Shown here: positions 17,696 to 29,399 of the stretch, in pieces
Position numbering within the stretch: the first letter of the stretch is position 1
Layout of the letters: every line of letters starts with the position of its first letter
From: Nocardioides ferulae
GTDB taxonomy: Bacteria > Actinomycetota > Actinomycetes > Propionibacteriales > Nocardioidaceae
Direction: 5' to 3'
Assembly: GCF_003660455.1 (NCBI RefSeq)
Contig: NZ_QZVR01000015.1
Coordinates: 1 to 64,000 of the forward strand
DNA length: 64,000 nucleotides
Made by a program: the position numbers and the translations under genes
The notes under the pieces: model-generated
Told to the model about the DNA's origin: nothing
The model's input: the letters and a program-made list of their open reading frames with translations, nothing else
Databases searched by the model: none

Positions 17696-18166
17696 ATGCC
17701 GCGCAAGGGTCCCGCTCCCAAGCGGCCGATCGACGTCGACCCGGTCTACGGGTCGCAGCTGGTCACCCAGCTCGTCTCCAAGGTGCTGCAGGACGGCAAG
17801 AAGCAGGTCGCGCAGCGCATCGTCTACACCGCGCTCGAGGGCTGCCGCGAGAAGACCGGCACCGACCCGGTCGTGACGCTCAAGCGCGCGCTCGACAACG
17901 TCAAGCCCGCCATCGAGGTCAAGTCCCGCCGCGTCGGCGGTGCGACCTACCAGGTCCCGATCGAGGTCAAGGGCACCCGCGGCACCACGCTCGCGCTGCG
18001 CTGGCTGGTCGGCTACGCCCAGGACCGTCGCGAGAAGACGATGGCCGAGCGGCTCATGAACGAGATCCTCGACGCCTCCAACGGCCTCGGTGCCGCGGTG
18101 AAGAAGCGCGAGGACACCCACAAGATGGCCGAGTCCAACAAGGCCTTCGCCCACTACCGCTGGTGA
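17696..18166 (+). CDS. rpsG: 30S ribosomal protein S7
   Basis: 156 residues, the standard length. S7 nucleates assembly of the 30S head and contacts E-site tRNA and m[23 protein letters not shown] and [15 protein letters not shown] are conserved family segments. Translation is probably coupled to rpsL, since only one base separates them. In E. coli S7 represses its own operon; whether this holds here is unknown. Confidence 0.98.
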   Translation: MPRKGPAPKRPIDVDPVYGSQLVTQLVSKVLQDGKKQVAQRIVYTALEGCREKTGTDPVVTLKRALDNVKPAIEVKSRRVGGATYQVPIEVKGTRGTTLALRWLVGYAQDRREKTMAERLMNEILDASNGLGAAVKKREDTHKMAESNKAFAHYRW

Positions 18167-18255
18167 CCGGCCCGGGGCCGGCGTCACCCGCCGGCTCCGG
18201 CCCACACCTGCCCCGGCCCAATCAGCAGGCCCAACTTTCGAAGGACTGAGACTTA

Positions 18256-20367
<2,112 letters not shown>

Positions 20368-20435
20368 CGCAGCGGAACCTCGCACCACCACTGCTAGTAC
20401 GAGTCAAGTAACACACACACCAGGAGGAGCCCACC

Positions 20436-21629
<1,194 letters not shown>

Positions 21630-21668
21630 TCTCGGCAGGCTCGGTCGACCGGGTCGTCTGACACACAG

Positions 21669-21704
21669 CGAAGGGCCCCCAGCCGCAAGGCTGGGGGCCC
21701 TTCG
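21669..21704. terminator. Bidirectional hairpin terminator after tuf
   Basis: A perfect 16-base-pair stem closed by a GCAA tetraloop (GNRA type) lies between the convergent tuf and GyrI-like genes. There is no long T-run, as is usual for actinobacterial terminators. Confidence 0.85.
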
Positions 21705-21722
21705 CCGTTCCCGCGGCCGGTC

Positions 21723-22211
21723 TCAGGCCATCGCGTCGGAGCGCGCGTGCTGGGCGACGATCGGCCAGTAGACGCGGGTGCGAGCCTGCTCAGCGGGGGC
21801 CGCGTGGTCGGAGTAGTACTCCTCCCACATCACCTCCTGGTTGAGCACGAGCTCGCGGGCGGCGGCGTGGTCCTGCAGCACGGTGTAGGTCTCGGGCAAC
21901 CGTTCGTACGGGCCGATGTGCAAGGTGGTCAGCGCGTCGCCGGTCGGGAGCACGAGCGGTTCCACCACCCCGTCGCCGACCACCTCTTCGTCGACCACGA
22001 ACCCGGCCGAGGCCCGGAAGAGCCCCCCGTCGATCCGATGGTAGAAGCCGACCGCGGGGCCGGTGATGGCGATCCCGTGCTCGGTCAGGAACCTGGCCAC
22101 GGTGCCGAAGGCGGCGGCCATCCGGTCGCCCAGCTCCTCGTGGTGCCACTCGAAGGTGGTCACGGCGAGGTGGCGGCCCACTTCATGGGTGATGCTGACT
22201 GTCTGGTTCAT
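21723..22211 (-). CDS. GyrI-like / AraC effector-binding domain protein
   Basis: 162 residues made of a single GyrI-like small-molecule-binding domain (SRPBCC-like two-fold SHS2 fold) without a DNA-binding part. GPAVGFYHRI, the middle FVVDEEVVGDG and LPTGDALTTLHIGPYERLPETY fit the family. Stand-alone members may bind or modify small molecules; the ligand is unknown. The ATG follows GGAGG at a 9-base distance. It is divergent from trmB and convergent with tuf. Confidence 0.8.
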   Translation of the reverse strand: MNQTVSITHEVGRHLAVTTFEWHHEELGDRMAAAFGTVARFLTEHGIAITGPAVGFYHRIDGGLFRASAGFVVDEEVVGDGVVEPLVLPTGDALTTLHIGPYERLPETYTVLQDHAAARELVLNQEVMWEEYYSDHAAPAEQARTRVYWPIVAQHARSDAMA

Positions 22212-22324
22212 CGTCTCTTTCCTCCCGGCGGTTCACTTGGAGGCTAGGTCCGGCGCGCAGGGCGGCTGTAGGGCCCAAGGGCCCGGCGGCCAGGGACCCT
22301 GCCGGCTGGGAGAGGATGGTCCTC

Positions 22325-23065
22325 ATGCAGGAGGAGCCTGCCGGCGTCCGCCCGGCCCGACCCCACCACCGGCTGACCGACGACGGACGCCGGATGCGCG
22401 AGGTGCTGACCTACTCCCGACGGGGCAGCCGGTTCAGCACCTCGCAGGCCGCCGCCTGGGAGGCGCACGCGGCGCGCTGGGTGGTGCCCGAGGAGGCCAT
22501 GGACCGGCCCGGGTTCTCCTGGCCCGAGGTCTTCGGACGCGAAGCGCCGCTGGTCGTGGAGATCGGCTCCGGTGTCGGAGAGGCGACGGCAGCGCTGGCC
22601 GCGGGACACCCGGACCTCGACGTGGTCGCCTTCGAGGTGTGGCGTCCGGGGGTGGCCGAGACGCTCGGCCGGCTCGCCGACGCGGGTGCGGAGAACGTCC
22701 GGCTCTGCTCGGTCGACGCGGTCTGGTCGTTGGAGCACCTCTTCGCTGCCGGATCGGTGGCCGAGCTGTGGACGTTCTTCCCCGACCCCTGGCACAAGGC
22801 GCGCCATCACAAGCGGCGGTTGGTCGGGCCCCGATTCGCCGCGCTCGCGGCCTCGCGGCTCGCGCCCGGCGCGGCCTGGCGGCTGGCCACCGACTGGGAG
22901 CAGTACGCCGCGCAGATGCGCGAGGTGCTCGACGCCGAGCCCCGGTTGGCCGGGGGCCCGGTCGCCCGCTGGGAGGAGCGACCGGTGACCAAGTTCGAGC
23001 GCAAGGGGCGCAACGCGGGGCGGCAGATCACCGACCTGTGCTACCGGCGGGTCGACTCGCCCTAG
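22325..23065 (+). CDS. trmB: tRNA (guanine-N7-)-methyltransferase
   Basis: 246 residues. It would methylate G46 in the variable loop of tRNAs using S-adenosylmethionine. EIGSGVGEAT is the SAM-binding motif I, and FFPDPWHKARHHKRRLV carries the family signature PDPW.K..H.KRR. TDWEQYA and the C-terminal TKFERKG complete the pattern. ATG 22325 is preferred over ATG 22316, because GGGAGAGG lies nine bases upstream of it. The TAG stop abuts the LacI gene stop on the other strand with no gap. Confidence 0.95.
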   Translation: MQEEPAGVRPARPHHRLTDDGRRMREVLTYSRRGSRFSTSQAAAWEAHAARWVVPEEAMDRPGFSWPEVFGREAPLVVEIGSGVGEATAALAAGHPDLDVVAFEVWRPGVAETLGRLADAGAENVRLCSVDAVWSLEHLFAAGSVAELWTFFPDPWHKARHHKRRLVGPRFAALAASRLAPGAAWRLATDWEQYAAQMREVLDAEPRLAGGPVARWEERPVTKFERKGRNAGRQITDLCYRRVDSP

Positions 23066-24097
23066 TCAGCAGGTCGCCAGGCCCACCGGTCCGGTGCTGC
23101 CGCGCGGCACCAGTCGGGTCGCCAGCACGATCCGGTCGTGGGCGGCCGGTCCCGATTCGGCGCCGAGCTGTCCCAGCGCCGCGAGCACCGCCTGGGCGGC
23201 CAGTCTGCCCTGCTCCTGCACCGGCTGGGCGACCGTGCTCAGGTCGAAGAACGCGGCCATCTCGTGGTCGTCGAGTCCGATCACCGAGACGTCGTCGGGC
23301 ACGCGCAGGTGGAGCGTCCGGGCCGCGTGCAGCACCCCGATCGCCATCTCGTCGGAGGCGGCGAAGACCGCCGTCGGGCGCGGCCGGCGACCGAGCAACG
23401 CCAAGCCGGCCTGGTAGCCGCCGGTCACGGTGAAGTCGCTGTCGGCCTCGAGACCGGGGTCCGGATCGATCCCGGCCTCGGCCAGGGCCCCCCGGTAGCC
23501 GCGCTGCCTCCCGATGGGCGCGGTGAAGTCGAGGGCGTGCTCGGTGTTGCCACCGACGTAGGCGATGCGGCGGTGACCGAGCCCGAGCAGGTGCTCGACC
23601 GCGGTTCGCGCGGCCTGCTCGTCGTCGATGCCTACGCTGGCCCAGCCCGGCACCTCGCTGCCGACCACCGCCACCGGGAGGCCGAGCCGCGCGAGCCAGT
23701 CCTGCTCGTCCTGGCTGGGGGTGAGGGCCAGGATCAGCACCGCGTCGACCCGCTTGCGCAGCAGGTGCGTCTGGAAGACCCGGTGCCGGGCGTCGTGGTC
23801 GCCGGCGAGGTTGTAGAGCAGCAGGTCGTAGCCGTGACCGCGCAGCACCTGCTCGGCGGCGTGCACCACCGAGGAGAAGAACCACTGCGTCACGAACGGC
23901 ACGACCACGGCGACTGTGCGGGTCTGTCCGCTGGCCAGCCCGGCTGCGCTGGGGGAGGCGACGTAGCCGAGGCGCAGCGCGGTCTCCATCACCCTGGCGC
24001 GGGTCTGCTCGGAGACCCCGGGCAGGCCGCGCAGCGCCCGCGACACGGTCGCGGTGGACATGTGCACCTCGCGGGCGACGTCCTTGATGCTGGTCAC
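23066..24097 (-). CDS. LacI-family transcriptional regulator
   Basis: 343 residues. The N-terminal helix-turn-helix TSIKDVAREVHMSTATVSRALRG (about 2-24) with its hinge is followed by a periplasmic-binding-like sugar-sensor domain (VAVVVPFVTQWFFSSV to SVIGLDDHEMAAFF). It should repress sugar-use genes until its ligand binds. It is divergent from the beta-glucosidase gene (47 bases apart), and a LacI-type operator is found in the promoter of the nearby sugar ABC operon at 29268-29281. The GTG start has AAGGGG six bases upstream. Confidence 0.92.
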   Translation of the reverse strand: MTSIKDVAREVHMSTATVSRALRGLPGVSEQTRARVMETALRLGYVASPSAAGLASGQTRTVAVVVPFVTQWFFSSVVHAAEQVLRGHGYDLLLYNLAGDHDARHRVFQTHLLRKRVDAVLILALTPSQDEQDWLARLGLPVAVVGSEVPGWASVGIDDEQAARTAVEHLLGLGHRRIAYVGGNTEHALDFTAPIGRQRGYRGALAEAGIDPDPGLEADSDFTVTGGYQAGLALLGRRPRPTAVFAASDEMAIGVLHAARTLHLRVPDDVSVIGLDDHEMAAFFDLSTVAQPVQEQGRLAAQAVLAALGQLGAESGPAAHDRIVLATRLVPRGSTGPVGLATC

Positions 24098-24131
24098 GGC
24101 CGGCCCCTTCGTGCGGCACCGCGCGAGGCAA

Positions 24132-24137
24132 TAGGTT
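24132..24137 (+). promoter_or_regulatory. -10 element for a leaderless beta-glucosidase transcript
   Basis: TAGGTT ends 7 bases before ATG 24145. A poor -35 (TTCGTG, 24108) is 18 bases upstream. Confidence 0.5.
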
Positions 24138-24144
24138 GGTGTCC

Positions 24145-25509
24145 ATGACGACCCGCCTGCCCGCCGCCGGGCCCCTCTCCTTCGGCACCGCGACCGCGTC
24201 CTACCAGGTGGAGGGGGCGGTCGCCGAAGACGGCCGCGGCCGCTCGATCTGGGACACCTTCACCGAGCGCCCCGGCGCGATCAAGGACGCCTCCGACGGC
24301 GCGGTGGCCTGCGACTCCTACCACCGCTTCGACGAGGACGCCGACCTGCTCGCCGGGCTCGGCGTCGACTGGTACCGCTTCTCGATCGCGTGGCCGCGGG
24401 TGCTCCCGGAGGGCCGTGGCCGGGTCGAGACGCGCGGCCTGGACTACTACGACCGGCTCGTCGACTCGCTGCTCGCCCGCGGGGTGGGCCCCTCGCCCAC
24501 GCTCTACCACTGGGATCTGCCGCAGGCGCTCGAGGACGCCGGCGGCTGGCTGGTGCGTGACACCGCCGAGGCCTTCGCCGACTACGCGATGGTCGTGCAC
24601 GAGCGCCTCGGCGACCGGGTGGGGCTGTGGACCACCCTCAACGAGCCGTGGTGTGCCGCCTACCTCGGCTACGCCGGCGGCGTGCACGCCCCGGGCCGGC
24701 GGGAGGGCGGCGACGCCCACCGGGCGGCCCACCACCTCAACCTCGCCCACGGCCTCGCCGCCGCCCGACTGCACGAGGCCAACGCCGGCGACGTCGGCAT
24801 CGCGCTGAACCTGGCGCCCATCTGGCCCGAGCGACCCGAGGCCGAGCGGGTCGCCGACGGCGTCGACGCCGTGCGCAACCGGGTCTGGCTGGGCCCGCTC
24901 GTCGACGGCGCCTACGACGAGGGACTGCTGTCGGTCGCACCGGTGCTGCGCGACCCCGAGCTGGTCCGCGACGGCGACCTCGAGCTGGTCCGCGGCTCCG
25001 CCGACTGGATGGGGATCAACTACTACACGCCCGTGCGCCCGGACCTGCCCGAGGGGCTGCCCGCCGGCGAGGCGCACCCCGAGGCCGGCGCCTACCCGGG
25101 CGTCGACCCGGTCGCGTTCGTGGTCCGCGAGCCCCGCACCGACATCGGCTGGGAGGTCGAGCCCCGCGGTCTCGAGGAGCTGCTCGTGGAGACCCACCGC
25201 CGCTCCGGCCTGCCTCTCATCGTCACCGAGAACGGTGCCGCCTACGCCGACGAGGTGGTCGACGGGCCTGACGGGCGCACCATCGACGACCAGGACCGGA
25301 TCGACTACCTGCGCGGTCACATCGACGCCACCGAGCGCGCCCGCGCCGCCGGGGCCGACGTCCGCGCCTACTTCGTGTGGACCCTGCTCGACAACTTCGA
25401 GTGGGCAGAGGGCTACACGAAGACGTTCGGCATCGTGCACGTCGACCCCGACGACCAGACGCGCACGCCGAAGGCCTCGTACGCCTGGTTCGCAGACCGG
25501 GTCCGGTAG
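24145..25509 (+). CDS. Glycoside hydrolase family 1 beta-glucosidase
   Basis: 454 residues, a single TIM-barrel GH1 domain, cytoplasmic with no signal peptide. The acid/base glutamate is in TLNEPWCA, and the nucleophile glutamate is in IVTENGAAY. FGTATASYQVEGA and WYRFSIAWPRVLP are N-terminal GH1 signatures. It should release glucose from beta-glucosides such as cellobiose, retaining the anomeric configuration. With the LacI regulator and ABC importer it forms an uptake-and-cleavage module. ATG 24145 is chosen over the upstream TTG and GTG, because it follows the -10 hexamer by 7 bases. Confidence 0.95.
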   Translation: MTTRLPAAGPLSFGTATASYQVEGAVAEDGRGRSIWDTFTERPGAIKDASDGAVACDSYHRFDEDADLLAGLGVDWYRFSIAWPRVLPEGRGRVETRGLDYYDRLVDSLLARGVGPSPTLYHWDLPQALEDAGGWLVRDTAEAFADYAMVVHERLGDRVGLWTTLNEPWCAAYLGYAGGVHAPGRREGGDAHRAAHHLNLAHGLAAARLHEANAGDVGIALNLAPIWPERPEAERVADGVDAVRNRVWLGPLVDGAYDEGLLSVAPVLRDPELVRDGDLELVRGSADWMGINYYTPVRPDLPEGLPAGEAHPEAGAYPGVDPVAFVVREPRTDIGWEVEPRGLEELLVETHRRSGLPLIVTENGAAYADEVVDGPDGRTIDDQDRIDYLRGHIDATERARAAGADVRAYFVWTLLDNFEWAEGYTKTFGIVHVDPDDQTRTPKASYAWFADRVR

Positions 25510-25541
25510 GGGGGCTCGGCCGGCTGTTCCGGCCACGGTTC

Positions 25542-26486
25542 CTAGCCCTTGACGCTGCCCGCGAGCAGGCCGCGGACGAAGTAGCGCTGCAGGGAGAGGA
25601 ACACGATCAGCGGGACGACCAGCGACACGAACGCGCCCGCGGACAGCAGGTGCCAATCGGCCCCGCGAGTTCCGGAGAGCTCGGCCAGACGGACGGTGAC
25701 CGGCGAGATGTCGAGGCTGCCGCCACCGAAGACCAGCGCCACCAGCAGGTCGTTCCACACCCACAGGAACTGGAAGATGCCGAACGCGGCGATGGCGGGC
25801 ATCATCAGCGGCAGCATGATCCGGCTGAAGATCTGCACGTGGCCGGCGCCGTCGACGCGGGCCGACTCGATCAGCTCGCCGGGGATCTCGCGCATGAAGT
25901 TGTGCAGCAGGTAGATCGCCAGCGGGAGCGCGAAGATCGAGTGGGAGAGCCAGATCGTGTAGAAACCTCCGCCGGGCGCCTCGCCGCCGGCCAGTGAGAT
26001 CAGGTTGAAGGGCGGCTTCACGTAGGCGCTGAGCAGCGGGATCATCGTGATCTGGATCGGCACGATCTGGAGCGCGAAGACGCCGATGAACAGCAGGTTG
26101 CGACCCGGGAAGCGCATCCATGCGAAGGCGTAGGCCGCGAGGGTCGCCAGGGTGATCGGGATCAACACGGACGGCAGCGTGATCACGATCGAGTTGATCA
26201 CGTAGGTGCCGAACTCGGCGCTGCTGCCGCCGGTGAGCACCTCGCGGTAGTTCTCGAGGGTGTAGGGCCCGCCCAGGCCCGTCCACCAGCCGCTGCCCTT
26301 GACCTCGTTCTCGGGACGGAACGAGGAGATCAGCAGGCCGGCCGTGGGGACGGTCCACAGCACCGCGATGACGACCGCGGCCAACGAGGCCCAGGGGTTG
26401 GTCAGCGCCTTCTTGGCGGTGGAGGCAGCGGACTCCTTGGCGATCGCGCCGGTGACGACCCCGGCCGGGGGGTTCGTGGTTGTCAT
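25542..26486 (-). CDS. Carbohydrate ABC transporter permease (MalG-type)
   Basis: 314 residues with six main transmembrane helices. ESARVDGAGHVQIFSRIMLPLMMPA is the EAA loop that docks the ATPase, and the protein ends YFVRGLLAGSVKG, a typical MalG-family tail. The ATG at 26484-26486 overlaps the stop of the upstream permease gene by 4 bases (ATGA), so the two are coupled. It is the last gene of the minus-strand operon, and the GH1 gene converges on it 32 bases away. Confidence 0.93.
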   Translation of the reverse strand: MTTTNPPAGVVTGAIAKESAASTAKKALTNPWASLAAVVIAVLWTVPTAGLLISSFRPENEVKGSGWWTGLGGPYTLENYREVLTGGSSAEFGTYVINSIVITLPSVLIPITLATLAAYAFAWMRFPGRNLLFIGVFALQIVPIQITMIPLLSAYVKPPFNLISLAGGEAPGGGFYTIWLSHSIFALPLAIYLLHNFMREIPGELIESARVDGAGHVQIFSRIMLPLMMPAIAAFGIFQFLWVWNDLLVALVFGGGSLDISPVTVRLAELSGTRGADWHLLSAGAFVSLVVPLIVFLSLQRYFVRGLLAGSVKG

Positions 26487-27634
26487 CGTGCCTCCAGCTT
26501 GCGCATCTGACGGATGTTGTAGATCACGATCGGGAGCACCAGCACGAAGATCAGGGTCGCCAGCGCGGCACCGAGACCCTGGTCGAAGGACCGGAAGCTC
26601 TGCACGTAGTACTCGTAGGCGAGCACGCTGGTGTCGTAGTTGCCGCCGGTGGTGGTGCGGACGATGTCGAAGACCTTCAGCGTGGTGATGCTGATCGTGG
26701 TCAGCACGACGATCAGCGAGGGCCGGATGCTCGGCACGGTGATGTAGCGGAACATCTTCAGACCGCCCACGCCGTCGAGCCGGGCGGCCTCGACGATGTC
26801 GTCGGGGATGGCCTTGATCGAGGCCGACAGGATCGTCATCGCGAACCCGGCCTGCACCCAGACCATGATCACGATCAGGAACAGGTTGTTCCACGGCTCG
26901 GTGAGCAGGAACCGATAGGTGTCGAAGCCCAGGCTCTTCAACACCTGGTTGGCCAGGCCGATCTGGTCGTTCTCGGTGGCCCGGTAGTCGTAGACGAACT
27001 TCCAGATGATCGAGGCTCCGACCAGGGAGATCGCCATCGGCAGGAAGATCAGCGCCTTGGCGAACTTCTCGAACGGCGAGCGGTCGACGAGGACGGCGTA
27101 GACGAGACCGATCAGCGTGGAGAGGACCGGCACCAGCGCCACCCACAGGGCGGTGTTGCGCAGCACCAGCAGCAGCGCCTCGTCGGTGAACACCTCGCGG
27201 TAGTTGTCCCAGCCGACGAACTCGTCGCCACGCCGGTCGAAGAACGACTGGTAGATGTTGTTGATGGCCGGATAGAGCAGGCCGAGACAGATCAGCAGCA
27301 CCGCAGGTAGCACGAAGGCGGCGGTCTGGACGAGTTCACCGGAGCGTGAGCGCATCCGCGAGGTCATCAGCAGGATGCCGCCGACCACGACCACGAACAG
27401 CGCGACCGCGATGAACATCTGGAGGAACTTGCCGCTGACGGTGTCGATCTCGATCGAACCGGCCAGCGTGGCCAGCACGATCAGCAGGACGACGATGACC
27501 ACCGGCGTCACCACGAAGGTGAGGATGGGGAGGAGTCGGGTCAGCAGCGAACTGCCTTCTCCGCTCGAAGATCCGGGGGGCGATTCGCTTGCCGGGGCGG
27601 GGCCGGTGGGGTCCAGGTCGTGCTCAACGGGCAT
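26483..27634 (-). CDS. Carbohydrate ABC transporter permease (MalF-type)
   Basis: 383 residues, longer than typical single permeases because two extra N-terminal helices (about 30-62 and 70-95) precede the usual six-helix domain. EAARLDGVGGLKMFRYITVP is the EAA loop. It pairs with the MalG-type permease to form the channel for a sugar, probably a beta-glucoside or oligosaccharide given the GH1 neighbour. A long hairpin separates it from the upstream binding-protein gene, which suggests lower expression than that gene. Confidence 0.93.
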   Translation of the reverse strand: MPVEHDLDPTGPAPASESPPGSSSGEGSSLLTRLLPILTFVVTPVVIVVLLIVLATLAGSIEIDTVSGKFLQMFIAVALFVVVVGGILLMTSRMRSRSGELVQTAAFVLPAVLLICLGLLYPAINNIYQSFFDRRGDEFVGWDNYREVFTDEALLLVLRNTALWVALVPVLSTLIGLVYAVLVDRSPFEKFAKALIFLPMAISLVGASIIWKFVYDYRATENDQIGLANQVLKSLGFDTYRFLLTEPWNNLFLIVIMVWVQAGFAMTILSASIKAIPDDIVEAARLDGVGGLKMFRYITVPSIRPSLIVVLTTISITTLKVFDIVRTTTGGNYDTSVLAYEYYVQSFRSFDQGLGAALATLIFVLVLPIVIYNIRQMRKLEAR

Positions 27635-27712
27635 CGGAACTCCGGGTGCGCGGGGGCCGCAGCGCGGCGGCGGCCGAGTCGGGCGGCGGTGGCGGAGGAA
27701 CAGGGGCCGGGG

Positions 27713-27748
27713 CGTCGCGGTCCCCGGGTGGACCCGGGGACCGCGACG
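27713..27748. repeat. Perfect 17-bp inverted repeat between binding-protein and permease genes
   Basis: Seventeen bases (27713-27729) pair perfectly with 27732-27748, leaving a two-base centre (GG). In the minus-strand mRNA it falls between the substrate-binding and permease cistrons, where hairpins usually stabilise the upstream message or attenuate downstream transcription. Confidence 0.75.
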
Positions 27749-27813
27749 TGTGTTGCGGGTTTGGTGTGACGGGAGGCCCCGGTCGGCTCAGCGGCCGGCC
27801 GAGGCCGCACCGG

Positions 27814-29196
27814 TCACGGCCAGGAGGACTCGATCTTCTCGAGGCTCTCCTCGGTGGACTGCCCGGTGATCCAGGCGGTCATCTCGCGCCAGAACGAGCC
27901 GGCGCCGACCTCACCCGGCATCAGGTCCGAGGCGTCGAACCGGAAGGTGGCGTCCGGGTCGGCCAGGATCTCCGCGGAGAGCTGGTCGATCGGGCTGACC
28001 AGGTTCGCGGTGTCGAGACCGTTGTTCGCCGAGACCCAACCGCCGGCCGGGGTGGCCTTGGCCTTCTCGTTGGCCCACACGTCGCTGGACAGGTAGGTCT
28101 GGAACGCCTGGGTGACGGTGTTGTCGTTGAACGCGGCCACGAACTCGCCGCCACCGAGGACCGGGTTGCCGAAGTCCTCGCCGATCGGCGGGAGGTAGAA
28201 CGCGAACACGTCGCCGTCCTCGGCCACGTTGGTGCCCTCGGGCCAGTTCGCGGCGTAGAAGTTCGCCTGGCGGTGCATCGCGCACTTGCCGTCGACGATC
28301 GGCAGACCGCCGTCCTGGAAGGCGGTGGTGGCGATCGACTTCACGTCACCGAACCCACCGTTGACGTAGTCCTCGTTCTTGAGGATGTCGCCCACGGTGT
28401 CGAGGCCCTCGACCACGGCGTCGTCGTTGAACGGGATCTCGTGGTTCATCCACTGGTCGTAGACGTCGGGGCCGCCGGTGCGCAGCAGCACGTCCTCGAG
28501 CCAGTCGGTGGCCGGCCAGCCGGTGGCCTCGCCGGACTCGATGCCGGCGCACCAGGGCTTGACCTTGCCCTCGTCGGCGATCTGGTCGGACAGCGCGATC
28601 ATGTCGTCCCAGGTCTGGGGGATCTCCCAGCCGTTGTCGGCGAACATGCTCGGGGAGTACCACACCAGCGACTTGACGTTGGCGCCCAGGGGAGCGGCGT
28701 AGAACGTGCCGTCGACGGTGCCGTAGGCCTTCCAGTCCTCACCGAAGAACTCGTCGACGTTCTCCTCGACCGGCCCGGGGGCGGCGACGACGGCGTCGGT
28801 GTCGGTGACCAGCGTGTTCAGCAGGCCGGGCTGGGGGATGTAGGCGAGGTCCGGCGGGTTGCCGGACTTCGCGCGCACCACCAGCTGGGCCTCGAACTCC
28901 TTGGAGCCTTCGTAGTTGACGGTGGCGCCCGTGCACTCCTCGAACAGGTCGTAGGAGTCGATGTGGGGCTGGTCCTCCGGGGCGACGATGGAGGTGTAGA
29001 GGCTGACCTCTTCACCCGTCAGGTCGCCGAACTGGACCAGTTGTTCACACCCCGCCTTGCCCTCACCGGGGGAGGTGCCCTCGGCGGTGTTGGTGCCTTC
29101 GTCGCCCTCATCCTCGGCGCAGCCGGCCAGGACCATGCCCGCGACAGCCAGTGCGGCTGCGGCGGCGATCCCGGGACGAATCTTGCGTGCTCGCAT
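27814..29196 (-). CDS. Extracellular sugar-binding lipoprotein of an ABC transporter
   Basis: 460 residues. The N-terminus has a lipoprotein signal peptide (MRARKIRPG, hydrophobic core, lipobox VLAGC), so the protein is anchored outside the membrane. The mature part is a family 1 solute-binding fold (LVVRAKSGNPPDLAYIPQPG, VKSLVWYSPSMFADNGW). It captures sugar for the two downstream permeases. The frame opens 9 codons earlier, but ATG 29194-29196 gives the proper signal peptide and has GAGAGGGA upstream. It is the first gene of the operon, under a promoter with a LacI operator. Confidence 0.93.
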   Translation of the reverse strand: MRARKIRPGIAAAAALAVAGMVLAGCAEDEGDEGTNTAEGTSPGEGKAGCEQLVQFGDLTGEEVSLYTSIVAPEDQPHIDSYDLFEECTGATVNYEGSKEFEAQLVVRAKSGNPPDLAYIPQPGLLNTLVTDTDAVVAAPGPVEENVDEFFGEDWKAYGTVDGTFYAAPLGANVKSLVWYSPSMFADNGWEIPQTWDDMIALSDQIADEGKVKPWCAGIESGEATGWPATDWLEDVLLRTGGPDVYDQWMNHEIPFNDDAVVEGLDTVGDILKNEDYVNGGFGDVKSIATTAFQDGGLPIVDGKCAMHRQANFYAANWPEGTNVAEDGDVFAFYLPPIGEDFGNPVLGGGEFVAAFNDNTVTQAFQTYLSSDVWANEKAKATPAGGWVSANNGLDTANLVSPIDQLSAEILADPDATFRFDASDLMPGEVGAGSFWREMTAWITGQSTEESLEKIESSWP

Positions 29197-29267
29197 GCGT
29201 ATCCCTCTCTGCCTTGTCGTCACGTCCGCCTCGCCTTATGGCTGGACCGGCGTCCGTCAACTACCGA

Positions 29268-29281
29268 TGCAAACGTTTACT
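29268..29281 (-). promoter_or_regulatory. LacI-family operator within the sugar ABC operon promoter
   Basis: The 14-mer TGCAAACGTTTACT fits the LacI/GalR consensus TGnAAnCGnTTnCA except at the last position and contains the perfect palindrome AAACGTTT. On the minus strand it lies just downstream of a TTGACG (29290-29295), which is a possible -35. A second TTGACG is at 29255-29260. The LacI regulator at 23066-24097 is the likely ligand-responsive repressor. Confidence 0.6.
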
Positions 29282-29399
29282 CTTCCCGCCGTCAACCGGG
29301 TGTCGTAACGATGCTGTAACGCAGCAGGTGGGCGATATTGCCCGGGGGGCTGGTGGGTCCGGCACCGCCGGAAGTCGTTGTCCCCGCGTGGATCTCTCG

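Noticed and set aside
18167..18255. GC-rich palindromic stretch between rpsG and fusA as a terminator
   Set aside because: The stems are short and interrupted, and the str operon is expected to continue into fusA.
20368..20435. Separate promoter for tuf in the fusA-tuf gap
   Set aside because: TAGTAC is present, but no acceptable -35 is found at 16-19 bases. I could not support it beyond chance.
24094..26358. 754-codon minus-strand frame spanning GH1 and part of the permease
   Set aside because: It is antisense to the GH1 gene for most of its length and lacks any family signature.
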